This document shows positions 8,628 to 17,221 of a stretch of 35,760 nt of DNA, piece after piece. The stretch comes from a candidate division GN15 bacterium (lineage in GTDB: Bacteria > Zixibacteria > MSB-5A5 > GN15 > FEB-12). The stretch lies in NCBI GenBank assembly GCA_014727815.1, contig WJMS01000160.1:1-35760 (forward strand), given 5' to 3'. The notes below the pieces were generated by a model that was not told the DNA's origin, did not search any database, and worked only from the letters and a program-made list of their open reading frames with translations. The first letter of the stretch is position 1, and each line of letters starts with the position of its first letter. A program made the translations under genes and the position numbers.

Positions 8628-9929
8628 GTGATGCGACACGTGACGTTAGTGGTGATGGGGCTGCTGCTGATCGCAGCAGCAGCCATCCCGGCCTCCGCCG
8701 AGGTCTACGTGCATGGGTTCATGCAGGGACTGTGGGGCGGCCGGCTGGACCAGGACAACCCGACCACCACCGAGCAGACCGCTTCGGAAACCCGCATGCA
8801 GCTTCGGGTCGAGCACTTCGGCGACAACGCCGAGGTGTTCGGACGGCTCGACTTCTTCTGGGACGGCGCCGACACCACCCGGTACGTCTGGGAACTGCGC
8901 GAGGGGTATCTCAAGTTCCGGCTGGGCAGTAATATCGATGTCAAGGCGGGACGGCAGGTGCTGACGTGGGGCACCGGCGATCTGATTTTCATCAACGATG
9001 TCTTCGCCAAGGACTACCGGTCGTTTTTCATCGGCCGCGATGACCAGTACCTCAAGGCGCCCCAGAACGCCCTGCGGGTCGAGTGGTACCCGGGTTTCGG
9101 TTCGCTTTCCTTTGTCTGGACCCCGCGGTTCGAGCCGAACCGCCTGCCGACCGGTAACCGGTTGAGCTATTACAACCCGATCGCGGGTGGTATTGTCGGG
9201 ACGGGGATCGACCCGATGTTCTATTTCGATCCGCCGCTGCCTGAGGCGAAGTTCGAGAACGGCGAGTTTGCCGCCCGCTACAAACGCCGGGTGGGACCGT
9301 TTGCCGCCTCGCTCTATTTCTACAAGGGTTTCTACAAGAACCCCCTGGGGATGGAGATGGTCGATTTCGGCGCCGGCCCGCAGCCGGTCCCGGTCTACCC
9401 GAAACTGAACCTCTACGGTGCATCGCTTCGCGGCGCCTACCTCGGTGGTATCCTCTGGCTCGAGGGCGGCTACTATGATTCGCGCGAGGATGCCGAGGGT
9501 GACGATCCGATGATGCCGAATTCATCGATGGTCGGACTGGCCGGTTACGAGCGCCAGGTGGCGACCAACCTGACGATCAATGCCCAGTGGCAGGTCGACT
9601 ACCTGATGGACTACGCCGGGTTCGAGGATGGTTTCCGCGATCCGTCGACCGGCGAGATCCAGGGGTTCGTCCGCGACGAGGTCAGGCACCTGTTGACCAC
9701 CCGGATCCGCCAGCTGTTGAAATCGGAGCTGGTCAAGCTGGAGGCATTCCTGTTCTACTCGCCGACCGACGAGGATGCCTACCTGCGCTTACTGGCGGAG
9801 TACAAGTACACCGACGAAGTCACGCTGGCGGCCGGCGCGAATATCTTTGACGGCAACTATGCCTCGACGGAGTTCGGCCAGTTCCAGCTAAACGACAACA
9901 TCTATATGAAGATAACCTACGGTTTCTAG
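8628..9929 (+). CDS. Outer-membrane beta-barrel protein (DUF1302/porin-like)
   Basis: Signal peptide; KAGRQVLTWGTGDLIFINDVFAKDYRSFFIGRDDQYLKAP; alternating beta-strand pattern, C-terminal aromatic (NDNIYMKITYGF). Confidence 0.85.
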   Translation: MMRHVTLVVMGLLLIAAAAIPASAEVYVHGFMQGLWGGRLDQDNPTTTEQTASETRMQLRVEHFGDNAEVFGRLDFFWDGADTTRYVWELREGYLKFRLGSNIDVKAGRQVLTWGTGDLIFINDVFAKDYRSFFIGRDDQYLKAPQNALRVEWYPGFGSLSFVWTPRFEPNRLPTGNRLSYYNPIAGGIVGTGIDPMFYFDPPLPEAKFENGEFAARYKRRVGPFAASLYFYKGFYKNPLGMEMVDFGAGPQPVPVYPKLNLYGASLRGAYLGGILWLEGGYYDSREDAEGDDPMMPNSSMVGLAGYERQVATNLTINAQWQVDYLMDYAGFEDGFRDPSTGEIQGFVRDEVRHLLTTRIRQLLKSELVKLEAFLFYSPTDEDAYLRLLAEYKYTDEVTLAAGANIFDGNYASTEFGQFQLNDNIYMKITYGF

Positions 9930-9957
9930 TGAAGGAAATCGCAGGAGGATTACTGAT

Positions 9958-10188
9958 ATGACACTGGAAAACGCAATCCGGCTCCTGGCAGGGACCATGG
10001 TGCTGTTGTCACTGGCACTGTACTACTTCGTGTCACCATGGTGGCTGCTGTTGACTGCATTCGTGGGGTTCAACCTGGTGCAGTCATCGTTTACCCACAT
10101 CTGTCCGGCCGAGATGATCTTCAAAAAGCTGTTTTACAGCAAGAAGTCAGCATCGGCCGGTCAGTCCAGCCCGGAGCCGAGCCGGTAG
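9958..10188 (+). CDS. DUF2892 (YgaP C-terminal-like) small membrane protein
   Basis: MTLENAIRLLAGTMVLLSLALYYFVSPWWLLLTAFVGFNLVQSSFTHICPAEMIFKKLF matches the typical YgaP-like membrane domain. Confidence 0.85.
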   Translation: MTLENAIRLLAGTMVLLSLALYYFVSPWWLLLTAFVGFNLVQSSFTHICPAEMIFKKLFYSKKSASAGQSSPEPSR

Positions 10189-10296
10189 GCTCGGCCCCGG
10201 CCTGCCGCCGGCACAATCAGCGCCGATCAGCCGTTTCGGGTATACCGGGTGGTGAAAAGAGTAAATCGAGACTACCCGGCAACCGATAAGAAGGAT

Positions 10297-11094
10297 ATGG
10301 TACAGAGTTCCATTCTGAAACGGCTGGTCGGCGCTTTGTTGTTGCTGACCCTGGCTGTTGTCACCGGCTGCAACAGCCGGGGCACTGACGGCCTTGATAC
10401 GGCGACCTATCGGATCGAGGGCGGCATGGTGGTTGACCTCAATCGCGATTCGACCTATATCGCCACCCGCGTCTTCCGCAACGACAGCACCTTTACCGAT
10501 GCCGTGGTGCAGGTCGACAACCGGGTCATCCCCTACTCCGATCTGAGCCTGGGACTTGATTCGGCCTACACGCTGGTCGACGAGACAGTCGCGACCTACC
10601 TGGCCGAGATCCTGCCGGTAATCCTGCTGGACAACACGGAGTTTGGCGATACCCTGCTGATCCCGGCGGCCGACAGCTTTTCAATCGAGATCACCGATCC
10701 CGCCCTGCGCCTGCTGCAGCCGCTCGGCAACGTGCAGCTCGAGTGGACCGGCGCCACCAACGCCGGCGGGTATGTTTTGGCGGCGGTGCATCGCGATTCA
10801 ACCTACCAGGGCTGGGGCTACAGTTTGACCTCGTTGAATGCGCAGACCAACCTTGGAACGATTCCGCCCGATGCCTTCGTATTGACCGACGGTCTCAATC
10901 CGGACACGGGTTGGTACGATGTTTATGTGTATGCGCTCACCGGCACCCCTGATTCGGCTCTGGTTGACGAACTCCTGCCGGCGCCGATGCCGCAGCAGTT
11001 TACCGACAATATTACCGGTGACGATCTCTCCGGTCGGTTCGGTGTCCTGATCGTCGCCCTGAAAGACAGTGTACGGGTAGCCGTGCAGCCGTAA
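10297..11094 (+). CDS. Lipoprotein, unknown function
   Basis: MVQSSILKRLVGALLLLTLAVVTGCNSRG lipobox; ORF track start at 10249 likely extended. Confidence 0.8.
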   Translation: MVQSSILKRLVGALLLLTLAVVTGCNSRGTDGLDTATYRIEGGMVVDLNRDSTYIATRVFRNDSTFTDAVVQVDNRVIPYSDLSLGLDSAYTLVDETVATYLAEILPVILLDNTEFGDTLLIPAADSFSIEITDPALRLLQPLGNVQLEWTGATNAGGYVLAAVHRDSTYQGWGYSLTSLNAQTNLGTIPPDAFVLTDGLNPDTGWYDVYVYALTGTPDSALVDELLPAPMPQQFTDNITGDDLSGRFGVLIVALKDSVRVAVQP

Positions 11095-11161
11095 GCACGC
11101 CAAAGACGACTGAATCCCTTTTTATTTGCCAAGCCGGGCGGCCGGGTCTAGTTTCGTAGTC

Positions 11162-12076
11162 ATGTCTGACTACGAAGACCTAATCCGGCAGTTGGGCCGC
11201 CTGTCAACCGAGCAGGTCAATCCCAACAGCACCGATATCGACCGTCTCTCGGCGCACGAGATTGTCCGTAAGATCAACGACGAGGACAAGACGGTGGCGA
11301 CCGTCGTCGAGCAGGCGCTGCCATCGATAGCCCGAGCGGCCGAGCAGTTCGCCGAGACCCTGAAAGCCGGCGGCCGGGTGCTCTATATCGGGGCCGGCAC
11401 ATCCGGACGGCTGGGCGTGCTCGATGCGGCCGAGTGTCCGCCGACGTTCGGCACCGATCCCGAACAGATTGTCGGGGTTATCTCCGGCGGCTACGCGACG
11501 CTGGTGCTGTCGATGGAGGGGGTTGAGGACAGACGGGAAAACGCGATCATCGATCTCAAGCAGCTCAATCTGTCATCGAGTGATTTTCTGATCGGCCTGG
11601 CAGCGTCGACTCGCACACCGTACACTATCGCGGGATTGCAGTATGCTCAGGCCACCGGCTGCAAGACTGCGTTTATCATCTGTAACCATGCCGAGGATCT
11701 TGAAGTCTCGCCCGACATACTGATCGAACTACCGGTCGGACCGGAGGTAATCACCGGGTCGACGCGGATGAAATCCGGCACGGCGCAGAAGATGGCGCTC
11801 AATATGATCTCGACCACCGCCATGGTGCTGCTGGGCAAGACGGCGGGCAACCTGATGATCGACCTGCAGGCGCGCTCGGAGAAACTGGCCGCCCGGTCGC
11901 GCAAGATCCTGATGGACTTGTTCGGCCTGACACTCGGCGAAGCCAATGACTTGCTGGTTCAGGCGGCCGGTTCGGTGAAGCTGGCGATCGTCATGCAGCA
12001 GCTTGGCTGCGATCGGACCACGGCCGAGCAGAAGCTGGCCGAGGCCGACGGGTTTATCTGCCGGCTGAAGCGCTGA
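11162..12076 (+). CDS. murQ: N-acetylmuramic acid 6-phosphate etherase
   Basis: TEQVNPNSTDIDRLSAHEIVRKINDEDKTV, GGRVLYIGAGTSGRLGVLDAAECPPTFGT, GPEVITGSTRMKSGTAQKMALNMIST are diagnostic MurQ segments. Confidence 0.96.
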   Translation: MSDYEDLIRQLGRLSTEQVNPNSTDIDRLSAHEIVRKINDEDKTVATVVEQALPSIARAAEQFAETLKAGGRVLYIGAGTSGRLGVLDAAECPPTFGTDPEQIVGVISGGYATLVLSMEGVEDRRENAIIDLKQLNLSSSDFLIGLAASTRTPYTIAGLQYAQATGCKTAFIICNHAEDLEVSPDILIELPVGPEVITGSTRMKSGTAQKMALNMISTTAMVLLGKTAGNLMIDLQARSEKLAARSRKILMDLFGLTLGEANDLLVQAAGSVKLAIVMQQLGCDRTTAEQKLAEADGFICRLKR

Positions 12077-12103
12077 GCCAACGCAATTGTCATACGAGGT
12101 GCT

Positions 12104-13015
12104 CTATTCCGGACAGTCTGGTGACGCGCCGCCCATGAAGAGAGCCGACACCAGGTGGATGACATCGGGAAGGTCGACCTCTCCGCCCGGGGAACCATCG
12201 ACATTCATCATCGGCAGGAAGACCGGTTCGGGGCCACCGAGAAAGAGATACCCGACCAATCCGATCACGTCGGAAAGATCAACATTGTCGTCACCGTTGA
12301 AGTCGCCACAGGTGACATCGTGCACGCGAATCAGGCCGTCGTACACCTTCAGTTGAGTCGTGTCGATCCGAAGCACTTCGGACTGGACGATTTCGATCGA
12401 GTCATACGGCGGAATGCTCACCCGCTCCCAGTCGACACAGACATCGTCGATGTACTGCACACATCGCCAGTAGCTGGTGTCGGGTACAGTGTCAACATAT
12501 GTTCCAAGGTACTCGCCGCCGAGCCCGATTAGCTTGAAGAAGGACGGACTGGAGTCGATCAACTCCAGCCTGAGTGAGTCGACCAGTGTGGTATCCGGCA
12601 ACTCGTAGGCATCAAACTCAAGATAAAAGGCCGGTTGTGGCCAGGTGCCGGGGTGAAACAGGATGCCGATCGGGTTGATCGGGTCGCCCAGATACAGGCG
12701 AACATCGGTACCGTCATCGGCAATCGAATAAATCAGTTGCAGACCGGTCCAGCCATCGAGGCGCGTGCCGGCAGTCTCAATCTCCGTACGAAGCGAGCAC
12801 AAGTCGGGCCTCGAAAGCCGGTACCAGAGTTCGCTGTGGATGATTGGATCATCGTAGTTTTCGATATAGACCGGTAAGAGCGCCTGCTCGGCTCCGGCGC
12901 GAACATTGATAGTATCAAGACGCAGGCGGACAATAGGTTCCTGAGCGAATGCATCGGCGATGGCGCCAAAGGCCAGCAGCGTCAGAACCGCGATAAAAAG
13001 CGTACACGAGCGCAT
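12104..13015 (-). CDS. Secreted protein with C-terminal dockerin/EF-hand-like repeats
   Basis: Signal peptide MRSCTLFIAVLTLLAFGAIADAFAQE; C-terminus CGDFNGDDNVDLSDVIGLVGYLFLGG...NVDGSPGGEVDLPDVIHLVSALFMGG, two dockerin-type calcium-binding repeats. Confidence 0.88.
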   Translation of the reverse strand: MRSCTLFIAVLTLLAFGAIADAFAQEPIVRLRLDTINVRAGAEQALLPVYIENYDDPIIHSELWYRLSRPDLCSLRTEIETAGTRLDGWTGLQLIYSIADDGTDVRLYLGDPINPIGILFHPGTWPQPAFYLEFDAYELPDTTLVDSLRLELIDSSPSFFKLIGLGGEYLGTYVDTVPDTSYWRCVQYIDDVCVDWERVSIPPYDSIEIVQSEVLRIDTTQLKVYDGLIRVHDVTCGDFNGDDNVDLSDVIGLVGYLFLGGPEPVFLPMMNVDGSPGGEVDLPDVIHLVSALFMGGASPDCPE

Positions 13016-13310
13016 ACGACTTCTCCCCTGTGTGAGGTTTGGTAAGGCTATTCAGGCTCGTGAACGAAGTGTCTGGCGAAGTAACTCCGTGAAAGGCTCA
13101 GCGAGTCAAGCTAACAGCGAGTAGTGGCCGTCCCCATAGGTGTATGTACAATCTACTCTCTTCTGTGAAAAGGTCAAGGAACAACCTGTACCACCATCTG
13201 AACCGGACCGTCCGGCCTGTACCGTTTCGTACGCCCCCCAAGGGCCTACCCGCCCTATGAGTGCACGTGCAACTAATTGCCGTGCAATCACTTATACGCC
13301 CGAACCGGCT

Positions 13311-13327
13311 TTGGCACGGCGGTTGTA
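13311..13327 (+). promoter_or_regulatory. Candidate sigma54-type -24/-12 promoter
   Basis: TTGGCACGGCGGTTGTA resembles YTGGCACGrNNNTTGCW with one mismatch (GT for GC at -12); upstream of the lipoprotein ATG at 13394. Confidence 0.35.
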
Positions 13328-13393
13328 ACAGTTCCGGGCACGAGTCAATCACTAACGAGAACCGAACCTACTGGGAAACTAAGGAGACTGACT

Positions 13394-14545
13394 ATGACCC
13401 GCAAAATCTTCCTGCCGCTGCTTGCAATGGCCCTGCTGCTCTGGGCTGTCGGCTGTTCCGAGAACAGCGCCGAGAGCCCGCAGCCTGACGAGCTGAGTCT
13501 CGACGAAGACTTCGGCGGCTACCTCGCCACTAATGAATCTCCGGCTTTTGATGATCCCGACTTGATGGCCTCCGAAGAGGACGAGACCGAGTACGATGAT
13601 CCGCTGGCGTTCAGCCCGGAGATCCAGGAACTCGAAAACGACCCGTCGGCCGGCGCCTTCCATCTTCGCGCCGTCTGGGGCAACCTTCGCTTTGACAGCA
13701 CCGACACCGACCTGACCGACTGGACCGGTTCTCTCGAGGTGTCACGCGGTGGTATCGTCATTCGCCGGACAATCCGGTTTGAACTCGGCCAGGACTATAT
13801 CGTACCGCGTGTTCAGCGCGACCTGCTCGAATTCGTCTCGCAGACATCGGTGCATCATGATGGTATCGTCACCGACCTGCTGATTCCGGAACTCGAGCCG
13901 GTTATCGACACCACGGTCAACTACGAGGTCGACAGCCTGGGTGACACGACCGAAGTGATCGTGATCGACACGATCCCGCCGGATCCGGAACCGGTCACGG
14001 TGACATTCCGCACCGGTCCGTACAGCAACACCTTCTCGCTGGGTGACCTGGTCGCCCTGGATACGGTGATTGATCTCGCCGATGGCAACCAGGTGGCCTT
14101 CACTTCCTTCCAGTACAGCCGCTGCCCGAAGGGCGCCCTGGCGGGATTCTGGGGGCATGATGAAAACGGCCGGGGTGTATTCCGCGGTCGCTGGATTTCA
14201 CAGACCGGCCTGGTGGTCGGTTGGGTGCGCGGTCACTACGGTGTGAACTCTGACGGGGACCGGGTTCTCTTCGGCAAGTGGATCAGTCGCAACGGCCAGT
14301 TCGAAGGCTTCCTGTCCGGTACCTATGAACCGCACCCGAGCGAGAATGCCTCCGATGTCGCCCAGGGACGCGCGGGCGGTAAGTTCGAAGCACGGATTTA
14401 CGCCGCCAATCGTACCGAAATCGGCCAGGTGCGGGGTCACTACAAGAGTTCGCATCGCTTCCGCATCGGGTACTTCCAGGGTCGCTGGGCGCTGGATTGC
14501 CCACAGACCGACAACACCGGCGGTGAGGGCTCGATAGTGTTCTAA
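13394..14545 (+). CDS. Lipoprotein with C-terminal Gly/Trp-rich repeats
   Basis: MTRKIFLPLLAMALLLWAVGCSENSAES lipobox; repeated F-x-G-x-W-I-S-x-x-G-x-x-x-G-x-x-x-G-x-Y units; ORF track start at 13277 is over-extended. Confidence 0.82.
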   Translation: MTRKIFLPLLAMALLLWAVGCSENSAESPQPDELSLDEDFGGYLATNESPAFDDPDLMASEEDETEYDDPLAFSPEIQELENDPSAGAFHLRAVWGNLRFDSTDTDLTDWTGSLEVSRGGIVIRRTIRFELGQDYIVPRVQRDLLEFVSQTSVHHDGIVTDLLIPELEPVIDTTVNYEVDSLGDTTEVIVIDTIPPDPEPVTVTFRTGPYSNTFSLGDLVALDTVIDLADGNQVAFTSFQYSRCPKGALAGFWGHDENGRGVFRGRWISQTGLVVGWVRGHYGVNSDGDRVLFGKWISRNGQFEGFLSGTYEPHPSENASDVAQGRAGGKFEARIYAANRTEIGQVRGHYKSSHRFRIGYFQGRWALDCPQTDNTGGEGSIVF

Positions 14546-14616
14546 GCCTCCCGTGCAATCGCTGACCAACGCTCCGTGTTCGGTCTCCTACCCGCGGCTT
14601 TGACCGGACACACACC

Positions 14617-14643
14617 GGCCGACCATCGAACCGATGGTCGGCC
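14617..14643. terminator. Bidirectional terminator-like hairpin between convergent genes
   Basis: GGCCGACCATCG-AAC-CGATGGTCGGCC, perfect 12-bp stem with 3-nt loop. Confidence 0.7.
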
Positions 14644-14683
14644 TTACTTATTCAGGTCGGATGTGAGCGATCAGGTGTTATCG

Positions 14684-15541
14684 TCAGCCGCTGAGGGTGT
14701 CGATGCGCTGCTGGATGCGTTCCAGCACCGAGTCCACCGGAAAGTAGCCCTCGACATACGGCTTGATCTCGTTCAGGAGTTCTTTGGCCTCGCGCTGCTT
14801 GTCAAGCTCAGGCTGACCGGTCAGCACATTGGCCAGATTCAGTTTGAGATCAACCAGGCCGGTGTCTTCGGCTATCAATCGACGGAGAATTCTCTCAGCT
14901 CTGCCGTACTCTTGCTGTGAACCGTACAGCACCGCCTTGGCCGCCTGGTAGACGGTCTTGGGACCGAAGCGTTCCATGGCCGAATCGAGATACTCATGGC
15001 CGACTTCGGCCGAGTCCACTGTGATCGAGGCATTGGCAAACTCGACATACCGAGTTGAGTCCTGCGGGTTCGTATCGAGATAGCGTTTAAGGTAGATATA
15101 GTGGTTGATCGGCCAGCCTTCCATCTTCCACAGGTCGGCCAGCATGAGATAGTACTCCTGCGGCGGATCGCCGGTATCGATCAGGGTACGAATGCTGGAG
15201 ATGGCTATGTCGGACTGGTCGAGCGCCAGGGCAACATCGAGTCGCTCCCGGGCAACCTCGGCGTCATCCTTATGGAGAATTGCGGCCCGGTTCAGGTAGA
15301 CCAGGGCGGAATCGTAGCGGGAATCCCGCTTGTAGCTGACGCCCGTGAAATAGAGCAGTTCGCGATCGGAGGGCGCTTTCTGGAGGCCTTTCAGCAGGTA
15401 GTCGCGAGCCGATTCATAGTCTTCGTTGAGAAACGCCTGCACGCCGGCCCGCTTGAGTTCTTCGACCGAGGTCGGTTCGCTGCCGCAGCCGGCCAGCAGG
15501 AGGACCGCCGCGGCACAGGCGGTCAGCAGTATATTCTTCAT
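14684..15541 (-). CDS. TPR-repeat lipoprotein
   Basis: MKNILLTACAAAVLLLAGCGSEPTSVEELKRAGVQAFLNEDYESARDYLLKGLQKAPSDRELLYFTGVSYKRDSRYDSALVYLNRA; lipobox plus TPRs. Confidence 0.87.
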   Translation of the reverse strand: MKNILLTACAAAVLLLAGCGSEPTSVEELKRAGVQAFLNEDYESARDYLLKGLQKAPSDRELLYFTGVSYKRDSRYDSALVYLNRAAILHKDDAEVARERLDVALALDQSDIAISSIRTLIDTGDPPQEYYLMLADLWKMEGWPINHYIYLKRYLDTNPQDSTRYVEFANASITVDSAEVGHEYLDSAMERFGPKTVYQAAKAVLYGSQQEYGRAERILRRLIAEDTGLVDLKLNLANVLTGQPELDKQREAKELLNEIKPYVEGYFPVDSVLERIQQRIDTLSG

Positions 15542-15664
15542 CATTTGCCTCCAACACAGATGTGACTCGCAGTATAACGCCATTTGCTCGGTATTTCAAG
15601 CAGGCCGCCGGAGCCGCGCAGCCGGGATGACTTGACACCACCCCGCCTGTCGCTACATTGCGGC

Positions 15665-16570
15665 ATGACAAATGTTTCCGACTATCCCCAGCAAACCCAC
15701 CTGGTAGCGCTGTGCACCCTGTCAGGTGTTTCGCCGCGCCTGTTCGACTTGCTGTTTGCGCGTTACGGCGAGACCGAGAAGATTCTCAAGGCCAACAAGG
15801 CATCGCTGCTCAAGATCGACGGCATGAGCTCGGCCCAGGCCGGCCGGATTACCTCCGCAAAGGATCGGCTCGAGGATGCCCGAAGGCTGCTGACCCGGCT
15901 CGAGGAGCGTGATATCACAGTGGTCACGTTTTTTGATAGGAACTACGGTGAGCTGCTCTCGGAGTTGAACGACCCGCCGCCGATCCTGTTTGTGCGCGGC
16001 TCGATGCCCGATCGCAACGAAAAATCGGTGACACTGATCGGCACCGAGTCGGCCACCGCTCCCGGGATCGAACTGACCACCGAGCTGGCCCGTCGGTTCG
16101 GGCAGGCGGGCGTGCAGGTGATCTCGAGTCTTCGCGGCGGAATCGATGCGGCCGCGCATCTCGGCGCCCGCGCCGGTGGGGGAACCTCGTATGCGGTAAT
16201 CGATACCGGCTTCGATCGGCTCAGCGATGAAAAGACGATGCCGCTGGCGATCGATATTGTCGAGCATGGTGGTGTGATCAGTGAGTACGCCCCCGACCAC
16301 AAAGCCACCCAGGATACGCTCGAGCAATCCAACCGGTTGCTGGTTGGCCTGTCGCAGGCGGTGGTGGTAACCGAGGTGTATGGCGATTCCGACAAGACGC
16401 TCGACCTGCTGTCGTTTTGCCGGATGATCGGCAAAATGGCCTTCATGATGGTCGACCCCGATCAGGGGGCGTTCGCCGATGAGAAATCGCTGCAGAAAGC
16501 GCTGGAATACGGGGCGTTGCCGATGAAGGGGCTCGAGCACACTGAAGACATCATCCGATCACTGGTGTGA
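15665..16570 (+). CDS. DprA/Smf-like Rossmann protein (divergent)
   Basis: N-terminal HhH-like region, NDPPPILFVRGSMP, GGIDAAAHLGA, GGVISEYAP, NRLLVGLSQAVVVTE; order matches DprA but the GSR and RNRII motifs are altered. Confidence 0.85.
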   Translation: MTNVSDYPQQTHLVALCTLSGVSPRLFDLLFARYGETEKILKANKASLLKIDGMSSAQAGRITSAKDRLEDARRLLTRLEERDITVVTFFDRNYGELLSELNDPPPILFVRGSMPDRNEKSVTLIGTESATAPGIELTTELARRFGQAGVQVISSLRGGIDAAAHLGARAGGGTSYAVIDTGFDRLSDEKTMPLAIDIVEHGGVISEYAPDHKATQDTLEQSNRLLVGLSQAVVVTEVYGDSDKTLDLLSFCRMIGKMAFMMVDPDQGAFADEKSLQKALEYGALPMKGLEHTEDIIRSLV

Positions 16571-16588
16571 CCGGTAGTTCCGCGAGAG

Positions 16589-17221
16589 TTGCCCATGGAT
16601 GACACCTACCGCACGATCGGCCGAGAGAGCCGGGTGGAGACGAAGGTCAAGGGCTCCCGCTTTATCGCCGAATCACGGCTGGTGGCGACAGTCGATGAGG
16701 CTATGGCGCGGCTGGAAAACATCCGGAAACGTGAGCACGCCGCCACCCACCACTGCTGGGCATACCGGGTCGGCCTGGACAATGAACAGGTCTTCAAGTA
16801 TTCCGACGACGGCGAGCCGACCGGAACGGCCGGGCGACCGATTTTCGATGTGATCGAGGGTGACGATGTAACGCACTGCCTGATCGTGGTCACTCGCTAC
16901 TACGGCGGCACCAAGCTCGGGACCGGGGGGCTGGCGCGCGCCTACGGCGAGGCAGCCCGCGAGGTGATGAATTCATCGCGGGTGACGGTGCGGCATCTGA
17001 CGCAGCGTTTTGAACTTGAACTGGACTTCTCTCACTACAAAGTTGTTGAATTGATGCTGGCCAGGTTGAAAGCGACAGTCCGGGACTCGCAATTCACTGA
17101 CCGGGTGCGGTTGGTCGTCGAGGTGCGGCAGTCCCTGGCCGAGCGACTGGAACGAGAATATGTCGAACTCACGCACGGCAAAGCGAAAATCGAGGCGATT
17201 GACGGCGCCGAGTCGGATTGA
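16589..17221 (+). CDS. YigZ/IMPACT family protein
   Basis: KGSRFIAES, ATHHCWAYRVG, YSDDGEPTGTAGRPI, VTRYYGGTKLGTGGLARAYGEA are diagnostic of UPF0029/IMPACT. Confidence 0.94.
   Translation: MPMDDTYRTIGRESRVETKVKGSRFIAESRLVATVDEAMARLENIRKREHAATHHCWAYRVGLDNEQVFKYSDDGEPTGTAGRPIFDVIEGDDVTHCLIVVTRYYGGTKLGTGGLARAYGEAAREVMNSSRVTVRHLTQRFELELDFSHYKVVELMLARLKATVRDSQFTDRVRLVVEVRQSLAERLEREYVELTHGKAKIEAIDGAESD

Noticed and set aside
7823-8686. 287-aa minus-strand ORF
   Set aside because: Antisense to the well-supported LolA-like gene; no recognisable domain.
10176-10195. GCCGAGCC-GGTA-GGCTCGGC hairpin at the DUF2892 stop codon
   Set aside because: No T-tract and the next gene is co-directional; possible processing hairpin but too weak to claim as a terminator.
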